From Litoreibacter meonggei (lineage in GTDB: Bacteria > Pseudomonadota > Alphaproteobacteria > Rhodobacterales > Rhodobacteraceae): a stretch of DNA of 64,000 nucleotides. This document shows positions 46,130-56,292 of this stretch, one piece after another (positions within the stretch are counted from its first letter, which is position 1; each line of letters begins with the position of its first letter). Made by a program: the position numbers and the translations under genes. The stretch is taken from the NCBI RefSeq assembly GCF_003663885.1, contig NZ_RCCE01000004.1, positions 62,001 to 126,000 of the forward strand, given 5' to 3'. The notes under the pieces are model-generated. The model did not search any database and had not been told where the DNA came from. It worked only from the letters and a program-made list of their open reading frames with translations.

Positions 46130-46774
46130 ATGAGATCAACGAAGTCCCGCTCGCGCGGAAAGAACCGTAATAACAACAACCGCTCTGGCGTTAATGTCGT
46201 CAATCGGGTGTTTGATAGCTCCGGCCCAGAGGGCAAGGTGCGCGGTACCCCGCAGCAGATTATCGAGAAATATCAGCAACTGCACCGTGATGCGCAGCTA
46301 TCAAATGACCGCGTTGCTGCGGAGAATTTTTCGCAGCATGCAGAGCATTACGCACGCATGCTTGGCGAAGCGATGAAAGAGCAAGAAGCCCGTCGCGAAG
46401 CGCATGAGGCGCAGCAGCAAGCGCAGCGTGAGCAACAGCAAAAACGCGACCAGAACCAAAGCCAAAATCAGAACCAAAATCCAAACCCAAATCAGAACCG
46501 TGATCAACCACGCCAGCGCTCTGAAGAGCGGCAGCCGGATGTCAGGGTGGATGACATGTCGCCCGCAGCGCTTGCCGCGGCTGCCGAAGCCCGCGCGGGC
46601 GGGGGCAGTCAATCGGACGTGATTGATCTTTCTGAAAACTCCGGCGACAGCGGTCTCGTGGAAACGGTAGAGGCGGCGCCCAAGCCTGCCCGAAAACCGC
46701 GTACCCGCAAGCCCAAAGCCAAGCCTACGGATGAGGGCGAGGCCCCAAAGGACGAAACACCTGCAGCTGAGTAA
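46130..46774 (+). CDS. DUF4167 family protein, Gln/Asn-rich
   Basis: A 214-residue basic protein. The conserved N-terminal DUF4167 region (residues 1 to about 85) has GKNRNNNNRSG, VRGTPQQIIEKYQQL and HAEHYARML. It is followed by a low-complexity Gln/Asn-rich stretch (about residues 100-135) and a Lys/Pro-rich tail (KPARKPRTRKPKAKP). The family is common in alphaproteobacteria and has no settled function; RNA binding is a guess from charge. Its TAA abuts the convergent rsmA stop. The 222 bases before it show no obvious element. Confidence 0.85.
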   Translation: MRSTKSRSRGKNRNNNNRSGVNVVNRVFDSSGPEGKVRGTPQQIIEKYQQLHRDAQLSNDRVAAENFSQHAEHYARMLGEAMKEQEARREAHEAQQQAQREQQQKRDQNQSQNQNQNPNPNQNRDQPRQRSEERQPDVRVDDMSPAALAAAAEARAGGGSQSDVIDLSENSGDSGLVETVEAAPKPARKPRTRKPKAKPTDEGEAPKDETPAAE

Positions 46775-47617
46775 TTAGCTGCGGGCCATTTCGCGGGCTA
46801 GCGCACAAAAAGCTTCCAATGAAACCTGCTCTGCCCGCTCTGTGGGCGGAATACCTGCGGCGCGCAAACGGTCTTCGATGTCTGGGGACAGCGCCTTTAA
46901 CGCAGATCGCAACATCTTGCGACGTTGATTGAATGCCGCTGCGACAACACCCGAGAGCACCGCTGCATCCGCCTCAAAACGAGGCTTCTCCAGTGCTGTC
47001 AAATGAACCACGGCAGAATGAACTTTCGGGGCAGGGACGAATGCCTCTGGCGGCAGCTCCATAACGATCCGTGCATCCGCCCGCCACTGCGCCAGTAGCG
47101 CTAACCGCCCGTATTTCTTGGTTCCCGGTGCAGCCACGATCCGTTCCGCGACTTCTTTCTGAAACATCAGCGTCAGGCTTTGCCAGAAGGGAGGCCAGTC
47201 TTTCGGGGTAAGCCAGCGTACCAACAGCTCGGTCCCGACGTTATAGGGCAGGTTCGCCGCCACGCGGATCGGGGGATTTAGGTGTTCCAAAGGGTTTATC
47301 TCTAGCGCGTCGCCTTCGATAACGAGCAACTGTCCCGGATAGGCGTCAGAAATCTCCGCCAACGCGGGTAAGCAGCGCGGGTCTTTCTCCAAGGCGAGCA
47401 CCCGACGTGCACCTTCAGCCAGCAGACCACGGGTCAGGCCACCGGGGCCGGGGCCAACTTCAAGCACATCACAGTCAGACAAGTCGCCCGCCTGCCGTGC
47501 GATTTTGGCGGTCAGGTTTAGATCCAGCAGAAAGTTTTGCCCAAGGCTCTTCTTGGCCGACAACTCATGGGCACGGATCACCTCCGAGAGCGGGGGAAGG
47601 CCGTCTATTTGTGTCAT
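46775..47617 (-). CDS. rsmA: 16S rRNA dimethyladenosine transferase
   Basis: A 280-residue SAM-dependent methyltransferase (KsgA) that dimethylates the two adjacent adenines near the 3' end of 16S rRNA. It has [38 protein letters not shown] (the NLPY motif) and [13 protein letters not shown]. The start at 47617 lies one base past the pdxA stop; longer in-frame forms are not supported. It is the last gene of the lptF-to-rsmA run. Confidence 0.96.
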   Translation of the reverse strand: MTQIDGLPPLSEVIRAHELSAKKSLGQNFLLDLNLTAKIARQAGDLSDCDVLEVGPGPGGLTRGLLAEGARRVLALEKDPRCLPALAEISDAYPGQLLVIEGDALEINPLEHLNPPIRVAANLPYNVGTELLVRWLTPKDWPPFWQSLTLMFQKEVAERIVAAPGTKKYGRLALLAQWRADARIVMELPPEAFVPAPKVHSAVVHLTALEKPRFEADAAVLSGVVAAAFNQRRKMLRSALKALSPDIEDRLRAAGIPPTERAEQVSLEAFCALAREMARS

Positions 47618-47618
47618 G

Positions 47619-48581
47619 TCATCCTCGCTTGTCCGCCATATCCCACGCCATGCGCAAAGCCGCGATGGTGGAGGTCGGATCGGCGAGACCTTTGCCCGCG
47701 ATGTCAAATGCTGTGCCATGGTCGGGCGAGGTGCGAATGAAGGGCAGTCCCAAAGTGACATTTACTCCACCCGCGAAGTCTATCGTTTTGATCGGGATGA
47801 GCGCTTGGTCGTGATACATGCAAACGGCTGCATCATAGCCCGCACGGGCCTGTGCATGGAACATCGTGTCGGCGCTCATCGGGCCGGAAAGGCGCATTCC
47901 ATCTTGCGACAACCGGTCCAGAAGAGGAGTGATCAGCGTGATTTCCTCGGTGCCCATGGCACCGCCTTCGCCGGCATGAGGGTTCAGACCAGCCACTGCC
48001 AGGCGCGGCTCGGCAATCCCGAAGTCGCGCTTTAGCGCTGCTTCTGTGATGCGAAGCGTGTCTTCTAGCAGTTCAGCCGTGAGTGCCGTCGGAACGTCAG
48101 CCACCGCGATATGGATTGTGACTGGAACGACGCGCAAGTCGGGGCACGCCAGCATCATCACCACACGTTCGACCCCGGCTAACGCGGCTAGATACTCAGT
48201 GTGTCCCGGATAGGCAAAATCTGCGCCGTCCTTCAGCGCTTTCTTATGGATCGGCAGGGTGCACAGCGCCGAAGCGCCACCTGAGCTGACCAGATCAACC
48301 CCGCGAGCAATCACGTCAATCACCCCTTGGGCATTGCGTGGGTCCGGCGTGCCTGGAACAGCGTCACCGTCGAAGTCATGGTGTAGCAAGGGCAGCGCGG
48401 TTTCGAGGCCTGTTACGTCATCAAGAGAGGCTACTTCAGTGACTGTGCCGCTGACATGACGGCGGTCAGCGAGCAGCACCATAGGAACGTCGCCGTGGAG
48501 GGCATTGAAAGCTGAATGCGCGATCTCAAGGCCAACCCCCGCAGGCTCGCCGCAGCTCACCACTACGGGGCGTTTGCTCAT
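47619..48581 (-). CDS. pdxA: 4-Hydroxythreonine-4-phosphate dehydrogenase
   Basis: A 320-residue enzyme of pyridoxal phosphate synthesis. It has the N-terminal [14 protein letters not shown], metal-binding histidine regions in [11 protein letters not shown], the [16 protein letters not shown] motif and the C-terminal [18 protein letters not shown] with [16 protein letters not shown]. It overlaps surA by ATGA and precedes rsmA, the usual surA-pdxA-rsmA order. Confidence 0.96.
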   Translation of the reverse strand: MSKRPVVVSCGEPAGVGLEIAHSAFNALHGDVPMVLLADRRHVSGTVTEVASLDDVTGLETALPLLHHDFDGDAVPGTPDPRNAQGVIDVIARGVDLVSSGGASALCTLPIHKKALKDGADFAYPGHTEYLAALAGVERVVMMLACPDLRVVPVTIHIAVADVPTALTAELLEDTLRITEAALKRDFGIAEPRLAVAGLNPHAGEGGAMGTEEITLITPLLDRLSQDGMRLSGPMSADTMFHAQARAGYDAAVCMYHDQALIPIKTIDFAGGVNVTLGLPFIRTSPDHGTAFDIAGKGLADPTSTIAALRMAWDMADKRG

Positions 48582-49834
48582 TGCTCGACGATGATCGCGT
48601 CTGCGCGCAGCTCTTCAAGATAGCTATCTGCAAAGGACGTGATGCGTTGGTTGAACAGTTGCTCGCGAACACGCGCACGCAGATCAACTTCTTCGCCATT
48701 CTCGTCCAGTGGAATATCCAAGGTCCGGCCACAAAGCATCAGGTAGACCAAAAACTGACCGTTCTGACGTGTCAGAGCGGTGGACACCTCGTTGCTGTCG
48801 AGCTTGGCCAGTTCCAATGATATATCGCCCGGAACCTCTGCGGTTGGTAATACTGTGCGCTCGAAATACTCAGATGGTAGGTCTTTAGCGGGGGCATAAA
48901 GATCATCACAGGTGTCGTAACGGTCTTCAAAAGACTTCGCTTGGGCCAATGTTTCTGGGGTGCGACCGCCGGGGAACAGTACGGTGACATATTCCAGCGC
49001 CTGCGTTTCCGGCGATGCGGCTTCGGTTTCCTCTAACCCGCGCAGCTGGAACACGCCTACAGCATTGCCGAGGCTAAGCGGCTCGCTCACTTCACCAGGT
49101 CCAAGGGTCAGGACTGCCGCGCGAAGTTGTGGCGGCACGTTGCCCAAGGGCAGCCATTCAAGACGCCCGCCACGTCCGCGCGTAGGGGACGCAGAATAGC
49201 GTCGTGCCGCTGCGCTGAATGCGCTTTCGGATTTGATGGTTTCGGACAGGCGTTGCGCCAACGCTTGATTTCGCTCTGCAACTTGCGGGGTGAGAGGCAA
49301 GACAATTTCGGCCAACAGCACGCGGGCGCCGCCAGCGGAGCCTTGCAGAGCCATCGCGCGGTCGACTTCCGGCTCGGTCACTTGGCTGCGTGCACCAAAG
49401 CGCCCTTGAACCAACTCGCGCCACGCAAGACCAGCAGCTACAAAATCACGAAAGGTCTCTGCGCTAACGCCAGCTTGGCCTACCGCTTTGATGAATTCCT
49501 CGGCGGACAGGTTGGCCCGGCCCGCAAACTCCTCCATACCTTCGGTAATTTGTTCCTCGGTTGGTGAAATCCCCGCGCTTTTAGTCGCTGTTAGACGCAG
49601 CCGGTCATCGATGAGCCCCTTGCGGGCCTCGGTCGTAGGACTGCCGGGGGCACGTAGGACAGTGAGCAACAGTTCGCGCTGCTGCAGCTCATAATTGGTG
49701 ATCACCAGATCGTTCACCGTAATGGCGGTCTGGAATAACCCTTGCTGCTGCGCATTTGCGGCGGGGGCAAGTAAAGCCAATGCCGTAAGCGTGAAGGCAA
49801 GAATTCGGGTCAGGAGCGCATGTATCGGGATCAT
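48578..49834 (-). CDS. surA: Periplasmic chaperone / peptidyl-prolyl isomerase SurA
   Basis: A 418-residue periplasmic chaperone that escorts beta-barrel proteins, LptD included, to the BAM complex. The signal peptide (residues 1 to about 28, ending ANAQ) precedes a SurA N-domain (VNDLVITNYELQQRELLL) and one visible parvulin domain (ARRYSASPTRGRGGRLEWLPLG in two parts). The ATG at 49834 is chosen because it begins the signal peptide; the open frame runs further but without homology. It follows lptD by 16 bases. Confidence 0.9.
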   Translation of the reverse strand: MIPIHALLTRILAFTLTALALLAPAANAQQQGLFQTAITVNDLVITNYELQQRELLLTVLRAPGSPTTEARKGLIDDRLRLTATKSAGISPTEEQITEGMEEFAGRANLSAEEFIKAVGQAGVSAETFRDFVAAGLAWRELVQGRFGARSQVTEPEVDRAMALQGSAGGARVLLAEIVLPLTPQVAERNQALAQRLSETIKSESAFSAAARRYSASPTRGRGGRLEWLPLGNVPPQLRAAVLTLGPGEVSEPLSLGNAVGVFQLRGLEETEAASPETQALEYVTVLFPGGRTPETLAQAKSFEDRYDTCDDLYAPAKDLPSEYFERTVLPTAEVPGDISLELAKLDSNEVSTALTRQNGQFLVYLMLCGRTLDIPLDENGEEVDLRARVREQLFNQRITSFADSYLEELRADAIIVEQ

Positions 49835-49850
49835 CTTATCTGCTCTGTTG

Positions 49851-52007
49851 TTATCCGTTGCACTGTCTGGCGAAGCTGGCCCCGCCGATCCCTCGCGCGC
49901 CGAAGCCCGCAAGTTGAACCGACAGGCTAAGGTCCGTCGTTGGTGACACACTAGTTGAAGTCGTGAAGCGGCGCGAGACCGAAAGGTCCATTTTCGCGCA
50001 TTCGTTTTGGTAGCTAATCCCAAGCCCTGCCTCGGTGGTGCGGTCATCGACAAAGTCGTAGCGCAGCTCACTGGATAAGGTCCAGTGTCGCGACACGCGA
50101 TAAGCCCCCTCAAAGGCCAGTTCCGATGTGTCCTTGGGGCGGCCTTCGGTAGTATCTGCCTCTAGCCATGCAAAGGTCGACGCCAGCTGGAATGTGTCGG
50201 TCGTCCACCCCAAACGCATCTCGTTGCGCGCAAAGGAAAACTCGTTATCGAAGATCGCGCGGTTGATCAGGTCGAATCGCTCTCCCACTTGCAATTGAGC
50301 AGCAACGAGCCAGTCTGACTTTGAGCCAGTCAGGCCAGTGGATGCGGAAAACTGGTTGAGATTGTCTTGCCGCAAAATGCGTCCGACAGTCAGCCCCAAC
50401 TTCCATCCAGAATGGCTTTCGCGGGTGTAGGTAAGACCGAGATTGAGCCGGTTACCAAGCTCACGATTGTCCACGCCCGGGGATCGAGAAAACTCGAAGA
50501 TGTTAGCTTCATCAAACTCCACCAGCAAACTGTCCTCGTTGTCGATCTCGCCGCTGACGTTGTTCTTGGACAGAACCAATTGAACCACAGGCTCTAGCAG
50601 ATGGGCCGCGCGCTCCCCCTGACGAAGCATCGGCCAGCGCCATTCAACGGCGGCGTAAGGCGTAACCTCGACCGTATCATCGAATGCAAGTGCGGGGTTG
50701 GGGCGCGGTTGCCGGATTTTGTAGCCGTCAACGAAAATTGCGCCTTCGGCTGCAATCATCATTCCGTTGTTCCAAATCCAATCCCGTCGCCACTCGGCAG
50801 AAGTCGAAATGCGAACCACGTCGCGCGACAATCCGGAATTGGTCGGGTCGGTATCCGCGCGCCTGTAGTGGCCATGCGACTGTGCCGTCAGCGTGGCGAT
50901 TCCACCTAATGACGACGGCGCGAAGCGTTTCACATAGGTCGCGTCACCTACTAAGGTCGGTAAGGTGCGGTTGTCGGCACTATCGCGCAGTGATTTGTAG
51001 TGGATCAGCTCTGCGCCAATATACTCGTCGCGGCTCGCCCGCTCGACGGAGATGGCGCTGTCGAGGATGTCCTTTTCGGAATATCCGTAAAGCAGCAGGT
51101 AGCCTGCGTCCGATACCAGTTCCACATCAAACTTGCCGGTGAAACCGCGGCCCAACGCGAATGTTCCATCGGCGAACAGGTAGCTGCGTGCATCGAGGCC
51201 GGTCAGGTTGTCATCAGTTACTGCGCCATTCAGTTCTATTTCGCCATTCGCGAATTTCTGGCGGTAGCGTGCCTCAAGGGTTTTGGCCCCCTTGCTGGTC
51301 ACCCAGGGTGTTAGCGTGATGTCGGCATGCTCGCCCAGTGTGAAGAAATACGGTGTCCGCAGCCCCACGCCCAAATCGCCGTTGGAGCGCAGCTCGGGGA
51401 AAAGGAACCCGTTTGCGCGCTTCACAGTCGGATCGGGTAGGCGCAGATAGGGAGTGTAGAAAACGGGCACCCCAAGAACGCGGAGGGTTGCTTCATCAAA
51501 GTATATCTGCCGCTCGGTCGCGTCGTGAACCACGCGTTTTGACCGGATTTCCCATAACGGCACAGGATCATTCTCGCAGATATGACAGCTTGAGGCGATG
51601 GTCTTGTAGAACTGAGTGTAACGCCCTTCGCTGCGCCGGATTTCGGCGGCGGCGAGCTGCAATTGACGGGCATAGACGACCCGTGCGCTTTTGAGCACGC
51701 CGTCTTGCAGGTCACCGGATAACTCTGCGAACTCAGCAGCGATGAGCGTGTCGGTCTGGTCAATGATGTAGATTGGGCCTGTGACCACCAGCGTATCGGT
51801 TTCACCGTTATACGAAATCGATTGAGCCCGAAGCCGAACCCCGTTTTGCAGGATTTCCACATTGCCGGCGGCGCGCAATTCCTGCGTGCCGCTGGCAAAG
51901 ACCACGCTATCAGCCACAAGGCTCGCCGTGTCGGTGGCGTGCTGCTGCCCAAAACCGGGGCCCGCAGCAGTTGCGGCCATAAGTAAACCAAACAGGGCCG
52001 CACGCAT
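49851..52007 (-). CDS. lptD: LPS-assembly outer-membrane protein LptD
   Basis: A 718-residue outer-membrane translocon. The signal peptide (residues 1 to about 20, ending FGQQ) is followed by the OstA/LptA-like periplasmic N-domain (VEILQNGVRLRAQSISYNG in two parts) and a large beta-barrel with repeated aromatic strands. Cysteines occur in SSCHICEND and near the C-terminal end, compatible with the disulfides LptD needs. It places LPS in the outer leaflet. The start at 52007 is one base past the lptG stop. It shares a transcript with lptF/G and its chaperone surA. Confidence 0.94.
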   Translation of the reverse strand: MRAALFGLLMAATAAGPGFGQQHATDTASLVADSVVFASGTQELRAAGNVEILQNGVRLRAQSISYNGETDTLVVTGPIYIIDQTDTLIAAEFAELSGDLQDGVLKSARVVYARQLQLAAAEIRRSEGRYTQFYKTIASSCHICENDPVPLWEIRSKRVVHDATERQIYFDEATLRVLGVPVFYTPYLRLPDPTVKRANGFLFPELRSNGDLGVGLRTPYFFTLGEHADITLTPWVTSKGAKTLEARYRQKFANGEIELNGAVTDDNLTGLDARSYLFADGTFALGRGFTGKFDVELVSDAGYLLLYGYSEKDILDSAISVERASRDEYIGAELIHYKSLRDSADNRTLPTLVGDATYVKRFAPSSLGGIATLTAQSHGHYRRADTDPTNSGLSRDVVRISTSAEWRRDWIWNNGMMIAAEGAIFVDGYKIRQPRPNPALAFDDTVEVTPYAAVEWRWPMLRQGERAAHLLEPVVQLVLSKNNVSGEIDNEDSLLVEFDEANIFEFSRSPGVDNRELGNRLNLGLTYTRESHSGWKLGLTVGRILRQDNLNQFSASTGLTGSKSDWLVAAQLQVGERFDLINRAIFDNEFSFARNEMRLGWTTDTFQLASTFAWLEADTTEGRPKDTSELAFEGAYRVSRHWTLSSELRYDFVDDRTTEAGLGISYQNECAKMDLSVSRRFTTSTSVSPTTDLSLSVQLAGFGARGIGGASFARQCNG

Positions 52008-52008
52008 G

Positions 52009-53106
52009 TCAGCCGTCCTCCGTATGCAACAACAGGCCCAAGGACAGGAAAATTCCAGCCAAAGGTGGGGCCCATGCTGCAACGAGTACAGGAATTTGAC
52101 CGTTCTGGCCAAGTACCTGCGCGAAGTTTCGTAGGAAGAAGATGCCAAATCCCATCAATACGGCAAAGAGGACCATGAGACCCGTGCGCCCAAAGCGGGT
52201 ATGGCGCATCGTGAAACCGGCACCGATCAGAACCATGGCGGCCAACAGCACAGGGTTGGCAAGTTCCATATTGAGCCATACGCGGTGTTGCAGGGCCGAA
52301 AATCCGGCGCGATCCAGCTGGCGAATGAATTTCGGCAATTCCCAGATCGGGATCGACGACGGATTGCCGAAGCTGTCGCGAATTTGATCACGGGTCAGGT
52401 CAGATTTCACGTTGAGTTTTGGGTGAATGACTGCCCCGGTTTCAGGGTTTTCCAGATCAGAGAAGGTCCAGCGTTTGGCCTTGGACAACACCCAGTTCCC
52501 CGGCTCCAGCAAAGCTTCGGCGGCCTCAATGCGGTAGCTTATCGACCCGTCCACGCTAAATCCGTAGAAAGTGACGTCGAAGAAACGCGTGCCATCTAGA
52601 TTGGAGCGTGCCGCGCGGATAACCACCTGGCCTCCAGCACTCGCCTGTCGCAACCACAGCCCTTCTTCGGAGACCGAAGAAACGGACCCGCCAGTGTTGG
52701 CATAGCTATTCGAGACCACTTCAAACTTTTTGGAGGTCGCCGCCACGATAGGGTTCAAAACTGCTACGCCAAGTGCGCCGAAAACCAATGCGGTTAGAAC
52801 CGGTGCTGCCAAGGAACGCAGGGCCGATCGGCCCGACGCACGGGTTACCACCATCTCTGAAGATCGTGCGAGGCCAAGGAAAAGCGTGATCGTCGCCAAC
52901 ACCACCAACAGCGGCAGCATCCTGTACATCGTGTCAGGCGCGTTGAGAAGCGCCAGCTGCCCGGCCTCCACGACGCCCACCTGCTCGCTGTCGAAGCGGC
53001 GCATCTGTTCCACCAAATCAATCAGCAGCACGATGCCGAAGAAGACCCCGAACACCAAAGTAAAAGACCACATGAAGCGACGAGCGAAATAGAGGTCCAG
53101 CCTCAT
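52009..53106 (-). CDS. lptG: LPS export permease LptG
   Basis: A 365-residue inner-membrane protein of the YjgP/YjgQ family with two N-terminal helices, a periplasmic jellyroll-like domain and C-terminal helices (LANPVLLAAMVLIGAGFTM is in the last cluster). The start MRLDLYFARRF matches LptG. With LptF it forms the transmembrane core that extracts LPS for LptC/A/D. It overlaps lptF by ATGA. The LptB ATPase gene is not in the window. Confidence 0.94.
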   Translation of the reverse strand: MRLDLYFARRFMWSFTLVFGVFFGIVLLIDLVEQMRRFDSEQVGVVEAGQLALLNAPDTMYRMLPLLVVLATITLFLGLARSSEMVVTRASGRSALRSLAAPVLTALVFGALGVAVLNPIVAATSKKFEVVSNSYANTGGSVSSVSEEGLWLRQASAGGQVVIRAARSNLDGTRFFDVTFYGFSVDGSISYRIEAAEALLEPGNWVLSKAKRWTFSDLENPETGAVIHPKLNVKSDLTRDQIRDSFGNPSSIPIWELPKFIRQLDRAGFSALQHRVWLNMELANPVLLAAMVLIGAGFTMRHTRFGRTGLMVLFAVLMGFGIFFLRNFAQVLGQNGQIPVLVAAWAPPLAGIFLSLGLLLHTEDG

Positions 53107-54230
53107 GTTGGCACCCCTTTGGGAGTGCGCCCGCGCAATCGCTTCACCGAGGTTGAATAGAGCAAGGCCGCAGCGATCAGTGCACCCACGGCAGGGGCGG
53201 CGTAGGCAAGCCAGAAGAGTGCGGCGTCTTTGCGTGCGGTTTCTTCTGCCACGTTCGAAAACATTTGGACCAGAATGATTAGCACGACCGCGACAATCAC
53301 TTGCCGCCACACCCCGAAGCGCGAGAAGCCACCAAGCATCAAAGTGGCAAAACCCATGAGAGGTACAACAATCGCCAGCAACGACTTGGCGAAACGGTCA
53401 TGCGCCTCAAACAAGAAATCCGGCAACTCGCCATGTGCGGAAGCCAGATCAGCCTCGGATGGATTGAGCAACACAGGCGTCGGCAATTCTCGCAAGTCGC
53501 GGTTCCGCGCGCCATCGGGACCTATCAACGCACCAATGTCGTATGCAAAATCGACGAAGGCCACGGTGGATAACCGGCCTGTCTCGGGGCGGAATGTCTG
53601 TGCCAACCCATCGCGCATCACAAGACGAGGGCCAGTATCTGCGCGCACAAGAAAAGCACGCTCTGCGGTGTAGGTTACAACGGCGGCGGGATCGCGACTA
53701 TCCTCCAAGAACAACTCCTCCAACTCGCCCAAATCGGTAATATTTCGAATATAAACGGAAATGTCGGAGGTTGGATGCAGGAACTGGCCTTCCTTAAGGA
53801 ATTGGGCCGTGATGTCCTTGGAAATTTCCTGACTACGCCCAGCCAATTCGGTGCGCGCAGCGGGTACAAGCACATGGGCCAGAACCGCGACCAATAGAGC
53901 AACCAACACGCCGAAGTAGATCACGGGGCGACCGATGCGCAAGGACGATGCGCCCGCAGTTTGCAGCACCACCATCTCGGAATCCGAACTCAGCCGGTTG
54001 GTCACATAGACCGCTGCTACAAATGCCGAAATCGGCAACACAATCAAAATAACGTAAGGCAGTGTCAGCAGGGTGAATTCCAAAAACACCAGTGCAGTCT
54101 GGCCATCGCTGATCAGTTGATCGAACAGGCCGATCGCGCGGTTCACCCAATAGACTGACACCAAAATCAGGGAGAAAAAGCCGAACAGCACCAACAATTG
54201 CGACAGCATGTATCTGTCGAATCGCGCCAA
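53103..54230 (-). CDS. lptF: LPS export permease LptF, TTG start
   Basis: A 375-residue inner-membrane permease paralogous to LptG (same YjgP/YjgQ fold, ISAFVAAVYVTNRLSSDSEMVVLQ). The start codon is TTG at 54230, selected by a strong AAGGAGG seven bases upstream; the next in-frame ATG would cut the first helix. It heads the lptF-lptG-lptD-surA-pdxA-rsmA run. It is divergent from pepA, sharing a 124-base upstream region, an arrangement seen in E. coli too. Confidence 0.94.
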   Translation of the reverse strand: MARFDRYMLSQLLVLFGFFSLILVSVYWVNRAIGLFDQLISDGQTALVFLEFTLLTLPYVILIVLPISAFVAAVYVTNRLSSDSEMVVLQTAGASSLRIGRPVIYFGVLVALLVAVLAHVLVPAARTELAGRSQEISKDITAQFLKEGQFLHPTSDISVYIRNITDLGELEELFLEDSRDPAAVVTYTAERAFLVRADTGPRLVMRDGLAQTFRPETGRLSTVAFVDFAYDIGALIGPDGARNRDLRELPTPVLLNPSEADLASAHGELPDFLFEAHDRFAKSLLAIVVPLMGFATLMLGGFSRFGVWRQVIVAVVLIILVQMFSNVAEETARKDAALFWLAYAAPAVGALIAAALLYSTSVKRLRGRTPKGVPT

Positions 54231-54354
54231 GCCCTGTCCTCCTTAGTTGTTGGTCCGCTTTTTAGCGCAAAATCTGGGGGCGGAACAGGGGGGTTCTGGT
54301 CATTGTCTTTCACCCGCGATAGCTATGGGGAAACTCTCCAGCATAGGCAGACAA

Positions 54355-55827
54355 ATGACCGCTTTGATCCCCGTAAACTTCGCCGCCACCGATATCGATG
54401 CCATCAAGGATATGGAGGGCCGCTTGGCGATATTCGTACCGCCTGCAGGTACGCTTGACGCTACAGCAAAGCGTGTGAACCGGCTGACCCGTGGGTCAAT
54501 CGCCCGTGCGGTCGCCAGCGATGCGTTCGACAAGCTCGACGATGGTGCGGCCATGGTTCTGTCCTATCCCGTGAATATTCCTGCGGAGGCTGTGATCATT
54601 GTAAAACTCGCCCGTCGTCCCTCCGCCCTTGAGGCCCGCAAGGCCGGGGCGATCCTGGCCAAGCAGGCGGGTAAATCCAAAGTGACAGCTTTATGCGGCA
54701 ACCTGCGTCGTGCCCATGAAGTGGCGTATGGCATGCTTCTGCGGGCCTACGAATATACCGATCAGAAAACCGCAGAGAAAACCCCGCATGACGGCGCGAC
54801 GATAATGGTCAATGCGCCTGAGGAGGTGAAAGTGGACTTTGACGGAATGGATGCGTTGGCCGAGGGCGTATTCTTCACGCGCGACCTGGTGAACATGCCC
54901 GCCAATGTGCTGACCACCACGGAGTTTGCAAAGCAATTGTCTGACCTGACGAAGTTGGGCCTGAAGGTTGAAGTGCTGGAAGAGAAGGATCTCGAAAAAC
55001 TTGGCATGGGCTCGCTGCTCTGTGTCGGACAGGGGTCCGACAGTCCCTCCAAAGTAGTTGTCATGGAATGGGAGGGCGGTGCCAAAGGCGACAAGCCGTT
55101 TGCCTTTGTGGGTAAGGGCGTTGTCTTCGATACCGGTGGCATTTCGCTGAAACCGGCTGCAGGCATGGAAGACATGACCATGGACATGGGCGGTGCGGGC
55201 GTCGTGGCGGGGGTAATGAAGGCACTGGCGATGCGCAACGCGAAGGCCAACGTGGTCGGTCTTGTTGGGTTGGTTGAAAACATGCCGTCGGGCAACGCTG
55301 TTCGTCCGGGCGATGTGGTGACCTCCATGAAAGGCGACACCATTGAAGTGATCAACACCGATGCCGAAGGCCGATTGGTGCTGGCGGATGTGCTTTGGTA
55401 TGCGCAAGAGCGGTTCGAGCCCTTGGGCATGATCAACCTCGCCACCTTGACGGGGGCCATTATCATCGGCCTGGGTCACGAGAATGCAGGGGTGTTCTCC
55501 AACAATGATGCGCTCGCCAATGCTATGCTAAAGGCCGCGAATACTGAGGAGGAGGGTGCTTGGCGCATGCCAATGGGTAAGTCTTACGACGACCAGTTGA
55601 AGTCGCGCATTGCTGACATGAAGAATGTAGGCGGACGTCCGGCGGGGTCCATCACGGCAGCGCAGTTCCTGCAACGCTTTGTGAAGCCAGAAACACCATG
55701 GATCCACTTGGATATCGCCGGTGTCGCCTCGGTAAAAACGGACACCGATTTTGCCCCGAAAGGTGCGACCGGATGGGGGGTTCGGGCGCTTAACCGTTTG
55801 ATTATGGATAACTTCGAGGGCGAATAA
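54355..55827 (+). CDS. pepA: Leucyl aminopeptidase
   Basis: A 490-residue M17 zinc aminopeptidase. The N-terminal alpha/beta domain is followed by a catalytic domain with VGKGVVFDTGGISLKP (metal Lys/Asp), GLVGLVENMPSGNA and the signature NTDAEGRLVLAD. It releases N-terminal residues from peptides in the cytoplasm; in E. coli it also helps DNA recombination, which the sequence cannot decide. holC follows by two bases, the usual pair. Confidence 0.96.
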   Translation: MTALIPVNFAATDIDAIKDMEGRLAIFVPPAGTLDATAKRVNRLTRGSIARAVASDAFDKLDDGAAMVLSYPVNIPAEAVIIVKLARRPSALEARKAGAILAKQAGKSKVTALCGNLRRAHEVAYGMLLRAYEYTDQKTAEKTPHDGATIMVNAPEEVKVDFDGMDALAEGVFFTRDLVNMPANVLTTTEFAKQLSDLTKLGLKVEVLEEKDLEKLGMGSLLCVGQGSDSPSKVVVMEWEGGAKGDKPFAFVGKGVVFDTGGISLKPAAGMEDMTMDMGGAGVVAGVMKALAMRNAKANVVGLVGLVENMPSGNAVRPGDVVTSMKGDTIEVINTDAEGRLVLADVLWYAQERFEPLGMINLATLTGAIIIGLGHENAGVFSNNDALANAMLKAANTEEEGAWRMPMGKSYDDQLKSRIADMKNVGGRPAGSITAAQFLQRFVKPETPWIHLDIAGVASVKTDTDFAPKGATGWGVRALNRLIMDNFEGE

Positions 55828-55829
55828 CC

Positions 55830-56291
55830 ATGGGTGCCGCCTTTTTCTACCACATGACCACGCAGCCTGTAGACGTGACCTTGCCCATGCTGTTGGGCAA
55901 GGCGCGCGGGGCAGGGTGGCGTGTGGCGGTCAGGGGCGGCGATGCTGTCAGACTGGATCATTTGGACGGGAAGCTGTGGGAGGCAGACGGATTTCTGGCG
56001 CATGGTCGTGCAGGTGGTCCACATGACGCGGATCAGCCGATTTTGCTGACCGAAGCGCAGGAGGCACCGAACGGTGCAAGCTGCCTTGTTAGTCTCGATG
56101 GTGCAGAGATCGCACCCGAAGAGGTCAACGTATCCGACCGCACGATGATCCTGTTCGATGGCAATGATGGCGATGCGGTCGCCCGTGCGCGCGCGCAATG
56201 GAAGGCGCTGACCGCTGCCGGATGCGCGGCGCAGTACTGGTCGCAAGAAAGCGGTCGTTGGGAGAAAAAAGCCGAAAGCGGCGAGGGTTAG
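55830..56291 (+). CDS. holC: DNA polymerase III chi subunit
   Basis: A 153-residue HolC protein that links the clamp-loader to single-strand binding protein. It has the short N-terminal FFYHMTTQPVDVTLPMLLGKA, the DGFLAHGR motif, and the C-terminal MILFDGNDGDAVARARAQW. The ATG lies two bases past the pepA stop. It ends one base before the stop of the convergent protease gene. Confidence 0.92.
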   Translation: MGAAFFYHMTTQPVDVTLPMLLGKARGAGWRVAVRGGDAVRLDHLDGKLWEADGFLAHGRAGGPHDADQPILLTEAQEAPNGASCLVSLDGAEIAPEEVNVSDRTMILFDGNDGDAVARARAQWKALTAAGCAAQYWSQESGRWEKKAESGEG

Positions 56292-56292
56292 G

